64,000 bases of DNA from Magnaporthiopsis rhizophila (GCA_003049465.1 PYSS01000137.1:28273-92272); one strand, 5' to 3'. Numbered from the stretch's first letter, positions 22,340 through 33,713 are shown. Translations and numbers: made by a program. Notes: a model not told the origin generated them from the sequence alone.

Positions 22340-23658
22340 TCATCCTGCTGTATCACCGTTGCCTGCTGCTGCTAAGTCTCTCTCACCAGGTTGCCGTGCT
22401 CTTTCGTTTGCTGCTTGAATGAAGCTGTCCCGGTACTGTTTCGCCGAGTCGCGGGCGTTCCTGAATGCGGTGGCGCTTTGGACGAAGGCTTCTCGCTTGG
22501 CTGTTATAGCAAAGCCGTCGACTTGCGTCGTGTGGTACTCCGGCCGTTCTCCGGGAGTGGCGGGCTCGGTCGTGTGGTGCGTGCGTAGCTGAAGAGTCCC
22601 GGTCCCGCCGTGGTAGGTTAAGCTGAAGGTGTGCGGCTTCCCGTCGTAAACGGGCTCGTCATTGCCGTACTTCTGCGGGCTATAGATGCCGCGAGCACCG
22701 ATCGCCCCGTCGTAGCGTGCTTGTCTCTGCGTCACGGCTGCGGACCCGTCCGGTCCCTTGAATTCTGTGAAGAAGTTCGGAACGAGGGGCTTGTCCTCCG
22801 TGGTCGACGGGACGATGTGATGACTGAGCTCGCCGCGGATGCGTGGATTGAGGTCTTCGGGATGTGCGCCGTAGTAGAGGTCTGGCTTGGCCCGCGCTAT
22901 AGAGCCGTCCGTAAGTGGGTCGAGATTTCCAAACACCGTATTTCTAGCGCATGGGTGGTTGGCGTGATGAGGGCCGAGGATGATGGGCATCACATTAGCA
23001 ATAACATCTTTCTCGTCCTTGGCTTCGAAATTGGCGTTCCTGAATTTCTCAAATGCGCCATCAGAAAACTTGGACGGTGATAGTGAGGGCCTTGGGACTG
23101 CCAGCGCCTCCATTATGTCCCTTAGATCGTCCTCCTTTGGCTTTTGCGATTTGTACAGTGGGTGGATGGAATGGTCGGTCAAATGCTGATCGAACGCAGG
23201 GTGATAAGCTAAGGTGGATTTTTTTTGGATTTGGTCGTTTCCGAGGCCGGCGCAACAGTTGTTGGATTTTTGGATGCAGTCGCCCCTCCTTGTGAGGAAC
23301 TCATGTCGCAGGCTGGTTGGTGGCCAATCGGTTCGGGGTACCCTCGAAGGTCGCACAAGTCTGGGCCGCCATGCCTTGCAAATCCAGCCAGCTCTTTAAT
23401 GGCCGCCGGCGAAAGGTCCGGCGCAAGCTTTGTTGGAGGCGAAGAAAAGGAAGGCCGGGTGTTGTTTCGCCGCTCGAGCTCGTCTAGGGCGTCGACGATC
23501 AGTGGAATCTTGGAGAGGCGGTCCCAGAATTCGGGCGGATGTCGCCAAGTGATAAGATAATTGTCGGGATCTCTGTCGTTCTGTTGTCTCTTCTTCGATG
23601 GCGGGTCTCGCGAGGGCTCGTCAGCACGTCGTCTTTTTCCGTTCTGCGGTGTCGCCAT
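22340..23658 (-). pseudogene. Fungal PD-(D/E)XK-type (DUF7924-like) protein with one-base frameshift
   Basis: The ATG at 23658 opens a basic N-terminus (MATPQNGKRRRADEPS), then PPEFWDRLSKIPL and ELAGFARHGGPDLCDLRG, then a Ser/Thr-rich linker. At an eight-A run (T8 at 23219-23226 on the plus strand) the frame ends. One extra A would join it to STLAYHPAFDQHL and the core. The core has AKPDLYYGAHPED, NFFTEFKG (D...ExK arrangement), QARYDGAIGARG, EPVYDGKPHTFSLTYHGG and a C-terminal alpha-helical segment ending at 22340. With the repair the length would be about 439 residues, as expected for the family. The assignment to the family I know as DUF7924, and its nuclease-like fold, are from memory. 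The break lies in a homopolymer, so assembly error is a strong alternative to loss of function. Confidence 0.7.
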
Positions 23659-25379
23659 GACTGGCAGACTGGGGATTAAGAGAAAGGAACGTTTGCGGGG
23701 TATTTAGGTCTGAGAAAGGCCTTCGAGAACTGTCTGACTGCCGTGGGAACGATTGGGTAGGAGTAATTGGGTAGGGGCGCGCAATGGATGCGCGTTTGAT
23801 CCGGGTTGATGTCGGCCAACCTTTAGCCGCCAATGTCAGAGAAGGAATGGGGTGGGTGGTGGTCAGCTCGGAGGAGAATTTTCCGCGCGCGATTCGCAGT
23901 TGGAGGATACCCGCAGCCAATGAACCTGCCACACGGCGGCAACTCCTCGAGCAAGTAAGGGATGCGGGTTGCTTAACGAACGGCGCTGTCGAACACGTGG
24001 CGGCGCGGTACGGTTTGGCGAGTTGGAGCCGCGCAACTCTGCGTTTCCGGGCGGCTGCCAGCACCGCGCCATCGCGAGCCCAGACCAGAGGACGTGCCAC
24101 GACCCACCGCCATCGTTTTGTGACCTCACGTCTGGGTACCTTTCTGGATGCCTTCCTCAGTTAAAATAGCAAGTTCGGACACTAGAGGACAGAAACGAGG
24201 ACAACGTAGGCCGAAATCCTGAAAAAAGGTCCGTGGCTGAGACGGCGAACAGACAGAAAATGACGGCAACATATTATTCAATAACTTGAGCGTCAGTGAA
24301 GTGCCACCGAGCACCCGTGCGCGCGTTCCTGACGTCCAATGTGGTGTGAAATAACAAAGGCCCAACAGCACATAGGTAGGGGATAGTACCCGTGAGCCAA
24401 ACTGGTGCACAAAATTGAATGCACACCAGAGGTACCAAGCAAAAGAATATGCACAGGTTTCCGGGGGACCCCTTGCCCACAGCCACCCCGGCCGTCCTGC
24501 TGCCTTGCACCACGCCCGCAAGTCGCCCGCACCAGCCGTACAGGCCTGCCCCCGTCTCGTAGACGCGAGATGGCACGGGACCTCGATTGTGCTGGTATAC
24601 GCTTGCGGCGGCGGCGGGCGCTCGGCAGGCGCAACCTCGATCCCGGTCTCGGGCGCATATGGACCACCGTGGACACTGACGTCGTTGTGGCTCCTTCATG
24701 TAGGGGTAGGCAGCGAGGTGCATAGGTACCTATTTACAACACAACGAACCGTGAAAATCGCGCCAAATAACGCGACCGCGCCTGCACGGAACTGTGCAAT
24801 GCCCCGCTCCTCCCAGGGCGGCAGCACGGGGTGAGCCACGGGTGACGAGCCCGAGTTAGCAGGCTCCGAGTCTGGGTTGCAGCGTCCAGGGCACGCAGGC
24901 ACCAATTGAGTGTCGCCGAACAACCCCTGTCCAACGACACAGCCACCTGGCTGTCGGCCAGCCGGCGAGCTGTGGACAGGCAGCAGCCTTTCACCTCGCC
25001 CGCTCTGCCTGGGAGCCAATCGAGTCTGGTGTTGGAAGGCGTTTGGCCACGTTCCCGGCACGGGCGCCTTGCCTCGGAACATGTATTGTACATGGACTGG
25101 CTGGGCCTTGGAAGATCTACCAATCGTGCACGCAAGCCACAAGATACGGTCCGGCTCCACTCGTCGCGTCATCATCCCCGATCTGCCGCATAGCAAGGAT
25201 CTGCCGCATAGCAAGGAACTTTGCGTACAGCCCAGCTCGATACGCGAGCTACCACATGCTTTTTTCCTATAAACCCGCCATAGGGCGTCTCTCGCAAGGT
25301 TGGAGCTCTGGCAGTAGAACTAAACCACACGGTACGGTCACTATGGGAATCGATCCCGGAGGAGCTGATCAATAATCCG
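23659..25379. other. Long intergenic stretch, nothing recognised
   Basis: About 1.7 kb without credible coding frames. A short direct repeat 'gatctgccgcatagcaagga' occurs twice around 25179-25215. Confidence 0.4.
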
Positions 25380-25625
25380 GTAGATTCTAGGCCCCGGAGA
25401 GTCAGGGCCCTCTACCAGGCCCCGGGGGTTGGTACACCAAGTACTAGTTCACTACGAATAAAAACTCGAGCCAATTTTGTATCTATTTCAATTAACGGCA
25501 TGCGAATAGCTTCATTTTTGATCAAATGCGGCCCTTCTGAAGTAGGAGGGTTGGTGGTGATGAGGGTGGCCCATGCACGATTTGCGTTATTTGTATGCAG
25601 CGCCACTATATAAGTGGGAAGTTTA
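25380..25625 (+). repeat. Dispersed repeat, family 3, copy 2
   Basis: Similar to 19505-19750, including the sequence before and after 'ttcatttttgatcaaatgcg'. The copies differ by scattered substitutions and small indels. Confidence 0.8.
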
Positions 25626-26450
25626 TAAAATGCAGCCCGACGTGGGTCGCGTGAGAACATCAAGTGGTGACGACATTTCTACATCAGCGAGCCATGGGAA
25701 TTCTCAGTGTTGTCGTTGGGCCCCAGATTATCACAATATGGGGCGTTGGAGGCCGGCTGGATGGACGTCAATGTTGCGTCTTGACCACCGTGCTCGAGGC
25801 CGTGTCCGGCACAACCAGGCCCGTGCAGCCCCAGCCGGCGATATTATCCCGCCGGTTTCATATATTCTTCGTCTCCCCGGGCCAGCCATAGTGAGGCTAG
25901 CCTGGACAACACCCGCGTATGCTCTCCTTGGCACCCAGCAAGAGAGCAAAGTTAAGGGTTGGGAAGCGCTATAGTACGGTCCTTCGCAAACCCGTGGTCT
26001 CGCCTCGTTGTCCGGACGTGATTGTTCGACTGGCCTGTGCGCGCAAGCATCCTCGTGCGATGGTTCGCGCCGCTACATTTGGAAAAGCTGCTCGTTTTGA
26101 GGATCGCCTAACCCTTACCTAGGGATTGGCGCAACCCACTGTCATTTTATGTGGCTTTTCTCTGCCTCTAGAGTATCAGAGTCCTCTATGGGGGGTACGC
26201 CCACGGAAAGCCCAAGGAGACACGTAGCTGAAAGCCGGGTGGAGGGATGCGGCAATAGGCCCACGATGTAGCTATAGCAGAAAGAAACTGTAAGGAGTGT
26301 GCGGAACAGGTACTCCCGCTGGGACCGTAATGTTAATCCTGCCGTGGCGTGGCGGGTGGCGTTTGTCCCAGCGTGGCCACCACGTATGGTATTAGATGTG
26401 CGTCATCCGTAACCCATATAGCACCAGTTCACTACCAAAGTGGTAGACAT

Positions 26451-26950
26451 CTAGGCCCTTCCCCCTTGTTTAGTGTCCTCAATCCCGCCTTGCAAGTTGC
26501 TTGTCTCGGGAACCATAATCTCATGGAGACCGCTGGCAGATCGTAATTCTCCGGCCTGCTTCTCATCCTTACGCTGCTCACCGGCGTTATCGCTGACGTT
26601 GCTGGAGCTCGGCACCGGGGATGAGGGATGTGCTACCGTTTCCCGGGTGGGGTGCTCGCTGCCCGTAGCTACGGTGCCGGTATCGGAGGGTGTCTTGGTC
26701 TTTGAGAGCGCAAAATCACCGGAATCGAAATACTTTCTTCCCTGGAGCCCATGACCGTCATGTTAGCCGGATTCGAAGCGGCGGGCAACAGTGCGGTGGA
26801 GCATATCAATACATCTAATTGGTGATGGAGAAGGCTTCCTCTGGATGGTATCTTTCCGTACATACGAAGGAGATTCTTGTCCTTCTCGGTACGGGACTTG
26901 GACTGTTGAGGCCCATCCATGCTGGCGGAACCGTATGCGTGTGCGTGCAT
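26451..26950 (-). CDS. Endosulfine/Igo1-like protein
   Basis: Exon 1 is 26950-26813. The intron 26812-26742 has a CGGCTAAC branch site and a CTCCAG acceptor. Exon 2 runs 26741-26451, for about 142 residues. The join creates the family core: KNLLRMYGKIPSRGSLLHHQ followed by GRKYFDSGDFALSK. The FDSGD(Y/F) motif is the site where Greatwall/Rim15-family kinases phosphorylate endosulfines, turning them into inhibitors of PP2A-B55 during quiescence and mitotic entry. The serine is present here. The C-terminal tail (GSEHPTRETVAHPSSPVPSS) resembles that of fungal Igo proteins. The N-terminus is unusual: MHAHAYGSASMDGPQQ instead of the normal NPHQ-type start. Position inside a pseudogene-rich island suggests an extra, diverged paralogue rather than the housekeeping copy (inference). 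Confidence 0.8.
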
Positions 26951-27819
26951 GTATGCAGCATTGGAGGTTTGAAGGAGGGGTAAAACAAAAAGAAGAAGGG
27001 CGACGTCACATTCTCTTATATAGCTCCGATAGCTACCACAGCGTCACATGCGCAGGGCGATTAATGCACGTCGGTTTAGGAATCCACTCGGGGCTGAGGA
27101 TGTGGACCTCATCCCGCCCGCTTCAAGGTACGCTCAGAGCCACGGCTGCTCTCTGCCCGCGATGGCGTTCCTTATTTTTCCCATTTCCCTCCGCAGTATT
27201 GCACCTGTCCCAGATCTCTCTTTATCCGTTGAACATCACGGCTTGCCTTGCAACGTCGCTGTCCTGAGGGCGCTGAATGCAGGCCCTGCGCCTTGTCTGA
27301 ACGGTCCAATCAAGGGCCTGCAACCCCTCCTTCGGGGCTTTCATTTGGGAGTTAATGGTGCCAAACGTGTTGGCTGGCATCCCCGCGGCGTCGATGGGAA
27401 TGTCCTCGGACACACACAAGGGTGCGGCTGGTCTCGCTCGAGATCAACACCGCGGCCGCGGACCACGACGTCGACCTTCGGCCGGCGTCACTGTGCTCTA
27501 GTTGCACGTGCGGCATCGCGCATAACACCGCATCCTTCGGTCTAGGTTCCGACGCTGCGTAGTACCGGCTCCTCTGGTGCCTGCTATCCGAAGCCTGTCA
27601 AGTGAACGACGACGCTAGTTTGCTAATGCAAAGGTCTATCATAGGGTGGAGGGTATGCGTCTGCGCCTTGGGCTGGTAGATATCTACATGGCCCAAACCA
27701 TATCTTGATATTTCGGACGATTCTCTCTGAACTCTCCCTTCCGAACCCCGATATAGACAGCTCGGGCACCAAGGAGGGAGCCAATACCATGTCCCCGTAT
27801 TGGCCAGATACGTCCGAAT
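26951..27819. other. Intergenic, no supported gene
   Basis: Contains medium-length open frames on both strands but none with splice support or recognisable similarity. It may include the lost 5' end of the broken gene that follows. Confidence 0.35.
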
Positions 27820-29030
27820 GGCTTTTTTTGGCCAGACTTCTACGCCCGGACGCTGCACGGGTTATACAAGGATATTGCCGACAAAGACTGGCCTGATGTC
27901 CCGCCTCCGCCTAGATCTACAGGCTTCGATCTCGAAATTTCCGACGAGGACTCGTTCGAGCACGGTGTTGTTTCCAAGATGCTGCTACCGCCCGTTAACG
28001 ACGCCCTTGGATACGCTCGCCGGATCCTAAACATGGACAGCCTTTTCGACCTCGACGTTGGCAGAAGCGGCCGTTGCTACTATGACGCTGATCGTCGGTA
28101 CGATCCGGATTGGGCGCTCTGCTCTCGGGCGGTGACGGCTAACAACGGCGCGGCACACCGGGCATATTTAAACCTTCTGCCCGGCGACAGCAAGCTTGCC
28201 AGTAAATGGAAAAGCTCGCTTTATCACGACGACCGCGCCGCGTGGTCTTTACAGGTCCGGCAGATCCTCAACTACTGCGACAAAACATCTACCCGATACC
28301 GCTTTATTATCACGGATAAGGAGCTCGTCGTTTTCCGCTGCGCTAGGGAAAAAGGTTGGGCCCGGAATTGCTGCAACCCCGGCCGGTTCGCGGCTCACAG
28401 GCGGACTTGGGCCATTCCCGCATCGGCTCGGGGGAGACGGACATCTCAATCCTATCGAGCAAGCTGCAGAGCGTGGTCTTTAGCTCTGCGTACCAGCCGA
28501 CCGAAAGCAGCGTTGCATTCGCGCCCGTCGAGTACCAGGCGATTCCCTGGTCGAACCGCAGCAACGGAAAAAAACAGCTAACGGTACGCCTCGGTCTCTT
28601 TTATCTCGCCATGATGGCTGGCTACGGCGCGAGAAGCATCCAGACCGAGTACCCCGCTTTCGATTCGTGGGTTTACGATGAGGAACGCAGCACGTTTGTC
28701 CACAACACCCTAGGAACGAAGGCCAAAAAAATGCCACCCAACGCCGCTCTCCAGCACCCCGATCCCGATGCTAGCGGGCCGGCGTTTGCAACATTTAACG
28801 GCGTTGATTACATCACGAGGCGCTCGGTAGGGACGTTGCATTTCGACGAGCAGCGAGAGCAGCACGCCTATATGGACGGGGGAGATACGGTATACATTAC
28901 AGAGGAGACGGCCGTTTACGATAAAGAACCGGGGCGATTGGGTTACTTTCGGGGACTAACCTGGGTGGAAATAAAGGAAACGGAGGGGGACCGAGCAAGA
29001 AGCGCAAGAAGTGAAGCCAGGGTCGCCTAA
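27820..29030 (+). pseudogene. Conserved fungal protein with two frameshifts
   Basis: Coding similarity begins in frame near 27817 with NGFFWPDFYARTLHGLYKDI and continues through SDEDSFEHGVVSKMLLPPVN and NLLPGDSKLASKWKSSLYHD to the segment ITDKELVVFRCAREK. The frame then breaks twice within about 30 bases, at 'aaaaaggtt' and at 'aacccc', each fitting one inserted base. It resumes as RPVRGSQADLGHSRIGSGET and LFYLAMMAGYGARSIQTEYP to a stop at 29030. No start codon is found. The family is a multi-copy ascomycete group that I cannot name functionally. The VITD/IITD-x-ELVV motif is characteristic. It is a pseudogene or contains two base-calling errors. Confidence 0.6.
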
Positions 29031-29106
29031 TTATCGAGATTCATTCAGATTCCCCGACATTGCAGGAGGCACAACGGCAACAGCACTATCGTTTCGTTAT
29101 ATTTGG

Positions 29107-29987
29107 TCACTCTAAACAGTACTCCCCGCATTTCTTTTTAACCCTTCGCCCATAATTGTATGCTTTCCACTCCGGGGCCATTGGTAGCACCAGGTCGCCC
29201 GTATCCACCAGAATGCCAGAACCGCGCCAGTTGTCTTTTTTGTATGGCGCACAAACAAAACCTGCCAAGTAGAAAAAGTTGTACTGTGACCGGACCACAT
29301 CTTTTTGGTGGTCCCCCTTGGGGACGAACTTGTAAACCATGGCGAAGTACCACGGGAGCTTGGTCAAATCCTGGTGGTCCACCCTTAGCCTGCCAAGCAG
29401 AGACCAGACTTGGTCGCCATCTAGCTGCATCCAGCCCAGGCAGTCGTTGATATGAACAGTAGGAACGACGGCCTCAAAGCCTTCCGGATTGTCGGATCGA
29501 TATTTATCGCCATGGTCGCTCGAGAATACCCGGAGGTTTCTGATGGCGTCTTCGCGGGTCTTGGGTCTCGGGTGGAGTACAATCGGCCTGTCATTTGCAT
29601 CAGCCTCGCGGAGGCTGGTTGAGATCAATTCAAGGACGGCACAATTTCGACATTCCCGCTCAAAGGCAAAAAGGCGTTTGGTCCCCCGTATCGGCTCCGG
29701 CTGCTTGTTGTGAAAGTACTGGCAAAGATGGTCAGCAAACGGACCCCGACTCGAACACTAGTCCATTGTGTTATTGCCCTCACAATCTTTACGGCCACCT
29801 CCTCGTCGTTTTCGGCTCGAGCGCGGAGCACCACGCCTTCAATGCCGCCGCCTATGTATTTTCGGAATCTGAGGGAGGATGGCGGCTTTTGGTATTGCCG
29901 GAGTTTTTGGGCGTCAAAGTCTTTCCATTCGTAGGGTGCATCGCCGACTTTGGGCTCGTACGAGAGGAACGAGAGCGCCGTGTCCAT
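29107..29987 (-). CDS. Protein-kinase-like (FTA2-like) N-lobe protein
   Basis: Exon 1 is 29987-29784 and exon 2 is 29718-29107, with a 65-base intron (GTGAGG donor, GCCAG acceptor), for 271 residues. After about 45 residues comes a glycine-loop-like GGGIEGVVLRA and a VAVKI segment with the expected lysine (about residues 47-68). Next comes a charged RECRNCAVLELI helix that could supply the pairing glutamate. The rest (LPWYFAMVYKFVP, FFYLAGFVCAPYKKDNWRG, GILVDTGDLVLPM) matches the fungal group related to the FTA2/Sim4-type kinase-like fold. No HRD or DFG motif is present, so catalysis is unlikely. Function and partners are unknown. The gene appears intact. It lies tail to tail (77 bases) with the broken gene at 27820-29030. 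Confidence 0.65.
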
Positions 29988-30164
29988 CGCGACGATCGAG
30001 GAAGAATTCAGGAGCAGCAGGGTTGAACGATAAGCTTCCTCCCTTGGATCCGCTCAAGGCAGCCAAAGGTGGGTCTGGATTCAGGCACACCCTTTTGGGT
30101 GTTGCTGCAGAGATCTCCTACAGCTTGAGCGGCATCACACCGAAGATCAACCGGCAATCTCATC

Positions 30165-30600
30165 AAGCACTGATGCATGCAAACCAGCCGGCACGACCTG
30201 GGTGCACTTTCAATTTTATCGGACAAGCGGATATGCACTGCAACAAGAACTTGCACAATGCACCACGCGCGCAGTTTGCATCAATTGGCCATTTATTGCT
30301 AAACCGAGTATGCACGCTATCCAAACCTGCACTGCTTCTGGCAACGCACACACATATAACAGCCGTGCAATCGAGTGTAACCAGTTAAAAATACCATCGG
30401 CAGCCTTGCATTTATTTAATCAACTAACTCGATACAACCGGATGCACACCTGCCAGCGGCCCAGGTGGCGATAAAAAGCACTTTTCCCCCCCCCCGCACA
30501 TTTTCCCCCTTGCACGACCCCTTGCACGACCCCACACCTATCCCCCTTGCACAACCCCGCACCTATGCAAAAGTGCCGAAAGCAGTTCGGCTAGCGGTCG
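30165..30600 (+). repeat. Dispersed TGCA-rich repeat, family 1, copy 2 (longest)
   Basis: About 430 bases similar to 36738-37085 and, in part, 19137-19330. It begins near 'atgcaaaccagccggcacga', passes 'gtgcactttcaattttatcg' and ends near 'gttcggctagcggtcgtcat'. A purine/pyrimidine-asymmetric stretch 'aagcacttttcccccc' follows the 'ccaggtggcga' block in all copies. Confidence 0.88.
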
Positions 30601-30822
30601 TCATCTTTCGTCGGCATATTAAAAAGCCCACAAAACGGGCGGTGTTTCTCCGACCCTGGCACTTTGCAAACGGAACCACACAAATCTCCCGCGCCTGTTG
30701 CAAAACGTCGCGGGCAAAAAAATACGAACTAGCTGTGGCGAGCACATGTTGCATTCATACCCACGCAAAGCAAGCATCAGTCGAATGCAGCTGGGCCCTT
30801 TATTTGACGAGTTGGAATCGAA

Positions 30823-31038
30823 CTAAACGAGGAGTACTTTGACAAAATAGAAAACCTCGGGTACCACTTTTCCATCTGGCCGTGTTTCGTTTCCCCATTC
30901 CACCTGCCTGTCACTTTTGCAGCAAATGTCTGGCCCGCTAGCGAGAGCAGCGACCAGCCACTCGTAGAGACGAGGGGGACCTATGCAAAGATGTGTCGTC
31001 CGATCTGGCAGTTCTTCCTTCACCGCCCCCATCTCCAA
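30823..31038 (-). pseudogene. Small open frame, unidentified
   Basis: A 71-codon minus-strand frame (MEMGAVKEELPDRTTHL..., ending VFYFVKVLLV) lies just downstream of the HsbA gene. It could be a short gene, a relic or chance. Codon use is unremarkable. Confidence 0.2.
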
Positions 31039-31074
31039 CCCCTCGTCTAAAACAGGTCGCGTTTCGGGGAAACC

Positions 31075-31698
31075 TCAAGCGGCCGGGACGGCGGGCGTAA
31101 GGGCAGGGGCAGGGGCAGGAGCAGGCTTCGGGGCGGCGGGAGCCCCAGGCGCCGGGCCCGGGGTCTCAAAGACCTTGATGGCGTCGTCGACGGCCTTGCT
31201 GAGCTGGTCGGCCTGGCCGCCGGCCAGGGTTTTGGCGATGGCGGGGAGCTTGCTGAACATGGCCTCGGTCAGGTCGTTGGCCGCCGTCTTCTGCTGCTTG
31301 AGCGAGTCGGCCACGACGGGCGACACGCCGAGCTGGTCGAAGACGGGCTTCTTGGCCGTCAGGTCGCCCAGCGTCTTTTGCAGCGTCGTGCTCAGCTCCT
31401 GGACCGGCCCCAGCATGCCGGCGGCCTGGAACAGGCCCACGGACTTGGCGCCCTTGATCTCGGTCGAGGCCTCGGCGAGCGTCTTTTGCGCGCTCTGGAC
31501 CGAGCCCAGCAGCGGCGTGACCGAGTTGACGTCTGGGCCGACGCCCATGATGGCCGTGTCGAGGCTTTTGAGCGAGCTCACGACTTTGTTGAGCGAGCCC
31601 TTCAGCACGTCGGCCTGCCGTCGCTCCACCGCGGCCGGCGCTGCCGACGCGGCCTGGAGCCAGAGGAGGGCGACGGGGATGGCGCGTAGGATCTGCAT
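31075..31698 (-). CDS. Secreted hydrophobic-surface-binding protein (HsbA/cell-wall galactomannoprotein family)
   Basis: A single exon encodes 207 residues. I place the start at 31698 because it yields a clean signal peptide (MQILRAIPVALLWLQAASAA) ending before ERRQ, a likely Kex2-type KR/RR site. The earlier in-frame ATG at 31827 would bury it. The mature domain is all-helical with Ser/Thr/Ala-rich heptads, as in the HsbA family: LKGSLNKVVSSLKSLDTAI, LGSVQSAQKTLAEAS, GPVQELSTTLQKTL and LTEAMFSKLPAIAKTL. The tail is a Pro/Ala repeat (APAPAPA). Known members are secreted or wall-associated, bind hydrophobic surfaces or lipids, and can recruit cutinases. The gene is intact with strong codon bias toward G/C, unlike its decayed neighbours. 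Confidence 0.87.
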   Translation of the reverse strand: MQILRAIPVALLWLQAASAAPAAVERRQADVLKGSLNKVVSSLKSLDTAIMGVGPDVNSVTPLLGSVQSAQKTLAEASTEIKGAKSVGLFQAAGMLGPVQELSTTLQKTLGDLTAKKPVFDQLGVSPVVADSLKQQKTAANDLTEAMFSKLPAIAKTLAGGQADQLSKAVDDAIKVFETPGPAPGAPAAPKPAPAPAPALTPAVPAA

Positions 31699-31963
31699 CT
31701 TTGGCTTGTCCTGGTGGGCGAGCTCGAAGTGGGCTGCAGGAAAGCAAAGGTGGTTGTAGGTGTAACGTGTAGGAAGACTTGCGTTGTAGTTGTTACAGCA
31801 AGGGAAAAGTTGGGTAGTGGTAGGCAAGAAACGGCCCGGTCCGCCACGGCAGGAGATTCCGGGACCTTAAATATCCCATCGAACCGTCAAGGGAGATTCG
31901 CCGATCCGACTCGGAACAAACCAGATTAAGAAACGACCATGGCCTCGGAACCACACCAGACAG

Positions 31964-32143
31964 ACCATTTCGGCGCTGCATGAGCCGACGGGAGCCTGCG
32001 GGCCGCTTGGTAAGCCGAGCTTAAAAGCCCGTGGCAGACTTGGGCCGAAGATAGCGTCCATCCTGACCGAGCTCCGGCATCCCAACTTTGAGATGGAGCT
32101 GGCGACGCGCGTTTTGAGTTTTGTGAACGGCGCCGTGCTGTGA
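31964..32143 (+). pseudogene. Short coding relic, unidentified
   Basis: A 60-codon frame with a protein-like segment (LGPKIASILTELRHPNFEME) ends at TGA 32143. A second, frame-shifted piece (EVNLAYDAFAVSAGQKGNAK) follows to about 32265. The two probably belong to one decayed gene that I cannot identify. Confidence 0.25.
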
Positions 32144-32367
32144 TGGCTAGTCCTTGCCTGCCCGGAGATGTTCCCCAAAACACAAGAGGTGAACTTGGCC
32201 TACGACGCCTTTGCCGTCAGCGCCGGACAGAAGGGGAACGCCAAGCTGCTAAACTTGTTCCCCTGAAACGAAACGAAACGACCAGGGAGCCTTCCGGATT
32301 GTCCATGGCAGTCAAGGTCCTGACGTCTATCGAACCAAACTCCCGGTTCAACACTCGAGTCCTGCAC

Positions 32368-32450
32368 ACGATAGCGAGTAGTCCTGTATACGATAGCGAG
32401 TAGTCCTGTATACGATAGCGAGCGGTCCTGTATACGATAGCGAGCAGTCC
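32368..32450 (+). repeat. 22-bp tandem repeat, about four copies
   Basis: The unit 'acgatagcgagtagtcctgt' plus two bases recurs at 32368, 32390, 32412 and 32434, with single transitions in the later copies. Confidence 0.95.
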
Positions 32451-32757
32451 CGCCCCTTGGTGGCAGTGCAGGCTTGTCCTCCCGCCAGGACCAAATGCCT
32501 TTTGTGAAGCGGGCCACTAGGTAAAAAGAAAGTGATACACGACCACCTCTCGGTTATGCGGAAACCTCACTCCCGTGGTTGGCTAGTCCATAACTAACTA
32601 ATAGCGCGAACAGGGCACACGCCCACACAAAGACCCTGATCTTCCGTCTTGTTTTTCGCATTTTTTATACCAAATCTTTCGACAGCCTCGGTTGTTTCAA
32701 GATGGATCCGCCTCACCTTATCTTCACCATCCGGTGGGGTATTGCCGCTTATACACC

Positions 32758-32865
32758 GCGATAGTGACCCGCTCGTCCTCCCCCGCTTTTGGTGTGTAGG
32801 TGGTGCTCCGGCGTGGCGGGGGTTTGCGGTTGGGATGTAGGTGCTATCGAGTCAGAATTGGGATG
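32758..32865 (+). repeat. Dispersed repeat, family 4
   Basis: The stretch 'gtgacccgctcgtcctcccc' through 'gtgtgtaggtggtgctccg' matches 19325-19400. A related inverted stretch lies at about 33800-33960 ('gattgcacctacatccaaac'). It abuts the helicase relic. Confidence 0.7.
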
Positions 32866-33120
32866 CAGGCCGTCGTATTTGTCCATCTGGATTAGGACCA
32901 GGAAAGGAACCTCCTTCCGAGGATCCTCCATCTGGGCTTCCCAAACGATATTGTAAACGTGACCGCAGGCGCTGTTGACGGGGCCGGCGGAAGCCCAGAG
33001 GCTTTCCGTTAATATGCCCCTGGCCCCGATATATAGATCCCCCCAGCCCTTGTCACGGATACAGTACTTCTCGTAGATCTTGCGGACTTTTCGGGGCTGA
33101 TCATCGACGTTGACCAGCAT
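32840..33120 (-). pseudogene. PIF1-like DNA helicase relic
   Basis: From 33120 the minus strand encodes about 90 residues resembling the region of fungal PIF1-type helicases that precedes the last helicase motifs: GARGILTESLWASAGPVNSA, then HVYNIVWEAQMEDPRKEVPF and VLIQMDKYDG. Family members have a conserved '..GA.VMLT.NLW...GLVNGA.G.V..I.W' run here. No Walker A or B motifs are in the neighbourhood, so the fragment cannot be functional. It ends in dispersed repeat family 4. Possible sources are a PIF1 gene copy or a Helitron; nothing else Helitron-like is visible. Confidence 0.6.
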
Positions 33121-33419
33121 TGGAGGTCAGACCGGTGGCAACTGGCGAGCTGGATTATGTGGCTCGCTTCCGTGGGCGGGAGGTTAAGCTGCTGATGGGC
33201 CACCTCTATGGCCAGCCAGCCACCCTCCAAGCTTGCTTCCGATATCCTGATCTTCCGCTCTCTGCTTTTCGCTCGCTTTTTTCGCGACTTGCACTAGATC
33301 CACGTCTTCCTCGACCTCCAGTTTCGGTATGAGTGACTTTTTATTTCCGTCCTCCCCTCCGAACACCTCTCCGTCGAAGCGATAACGAGGACTTGCTAGC
33401 CGGCCCCCCGGGAGCTGTC

Positions 33420-33713
33420 GAGCAATCGCCCCGTCCCACCACCGCCGCTGTCCGCGGCCACGCCACCCTCTCTGCGTCGTCAACAACAACCAGCAAACGC
33501 AGCAATAACCCGCGCAAAAAACAGGCGGAACTGGAGGTCGAGCCCGAAAAAGCTATGGAAATGCGGCCCCTGACTAGCCGCAGCCTGCCGGACGAGCTGT
33601 TCGCGCTTGTATCGGAGCTGGACAGGGCCGCGAGCGGCGACACGCCGGTGCCGCACACGCTGCCCCGGCAGGGGCTCAGAGACGCCGGGGAGGCGGCAGA
33701 GCACACCTTTTAA
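33420..33713 (+). pseudogene. PD-(D/E)XK-like family, fragment (copy D)
   Basis: The frame contains NPRKKQAELEVEPEKAMEM followed by SLPDELFALVSELDRAASGD and PVPHTLPRQGLRD. This corresponds in order and spacing to the pre-core segment of copies B and C (MMQLGPDPIEV, LPEALDALVLDISKASNGG, PIISHSRRDEVRRS). It then stops at 33713. The MDQ-type N-terminus and the nuclease-like core are both missing. It is more diverged than copies B and C, so it is an older duplicate. Confidence 0.5.

Noticed and set aside
27222..27419. Minus-strand frame with a protein-like segment (MPANTFGTINSQMKAPKEG)
   Set aside because: No ATG start in frame, upstream frame not coherent, no family recognised. Too weak to annotate.
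32749..33120. Complete PIF1 helicase or Helitron
   Set aside because: Only about 90 residues are similar. No Walker motifs, Rep domain or Helitron termini are visible, so it was annotated as a relic.
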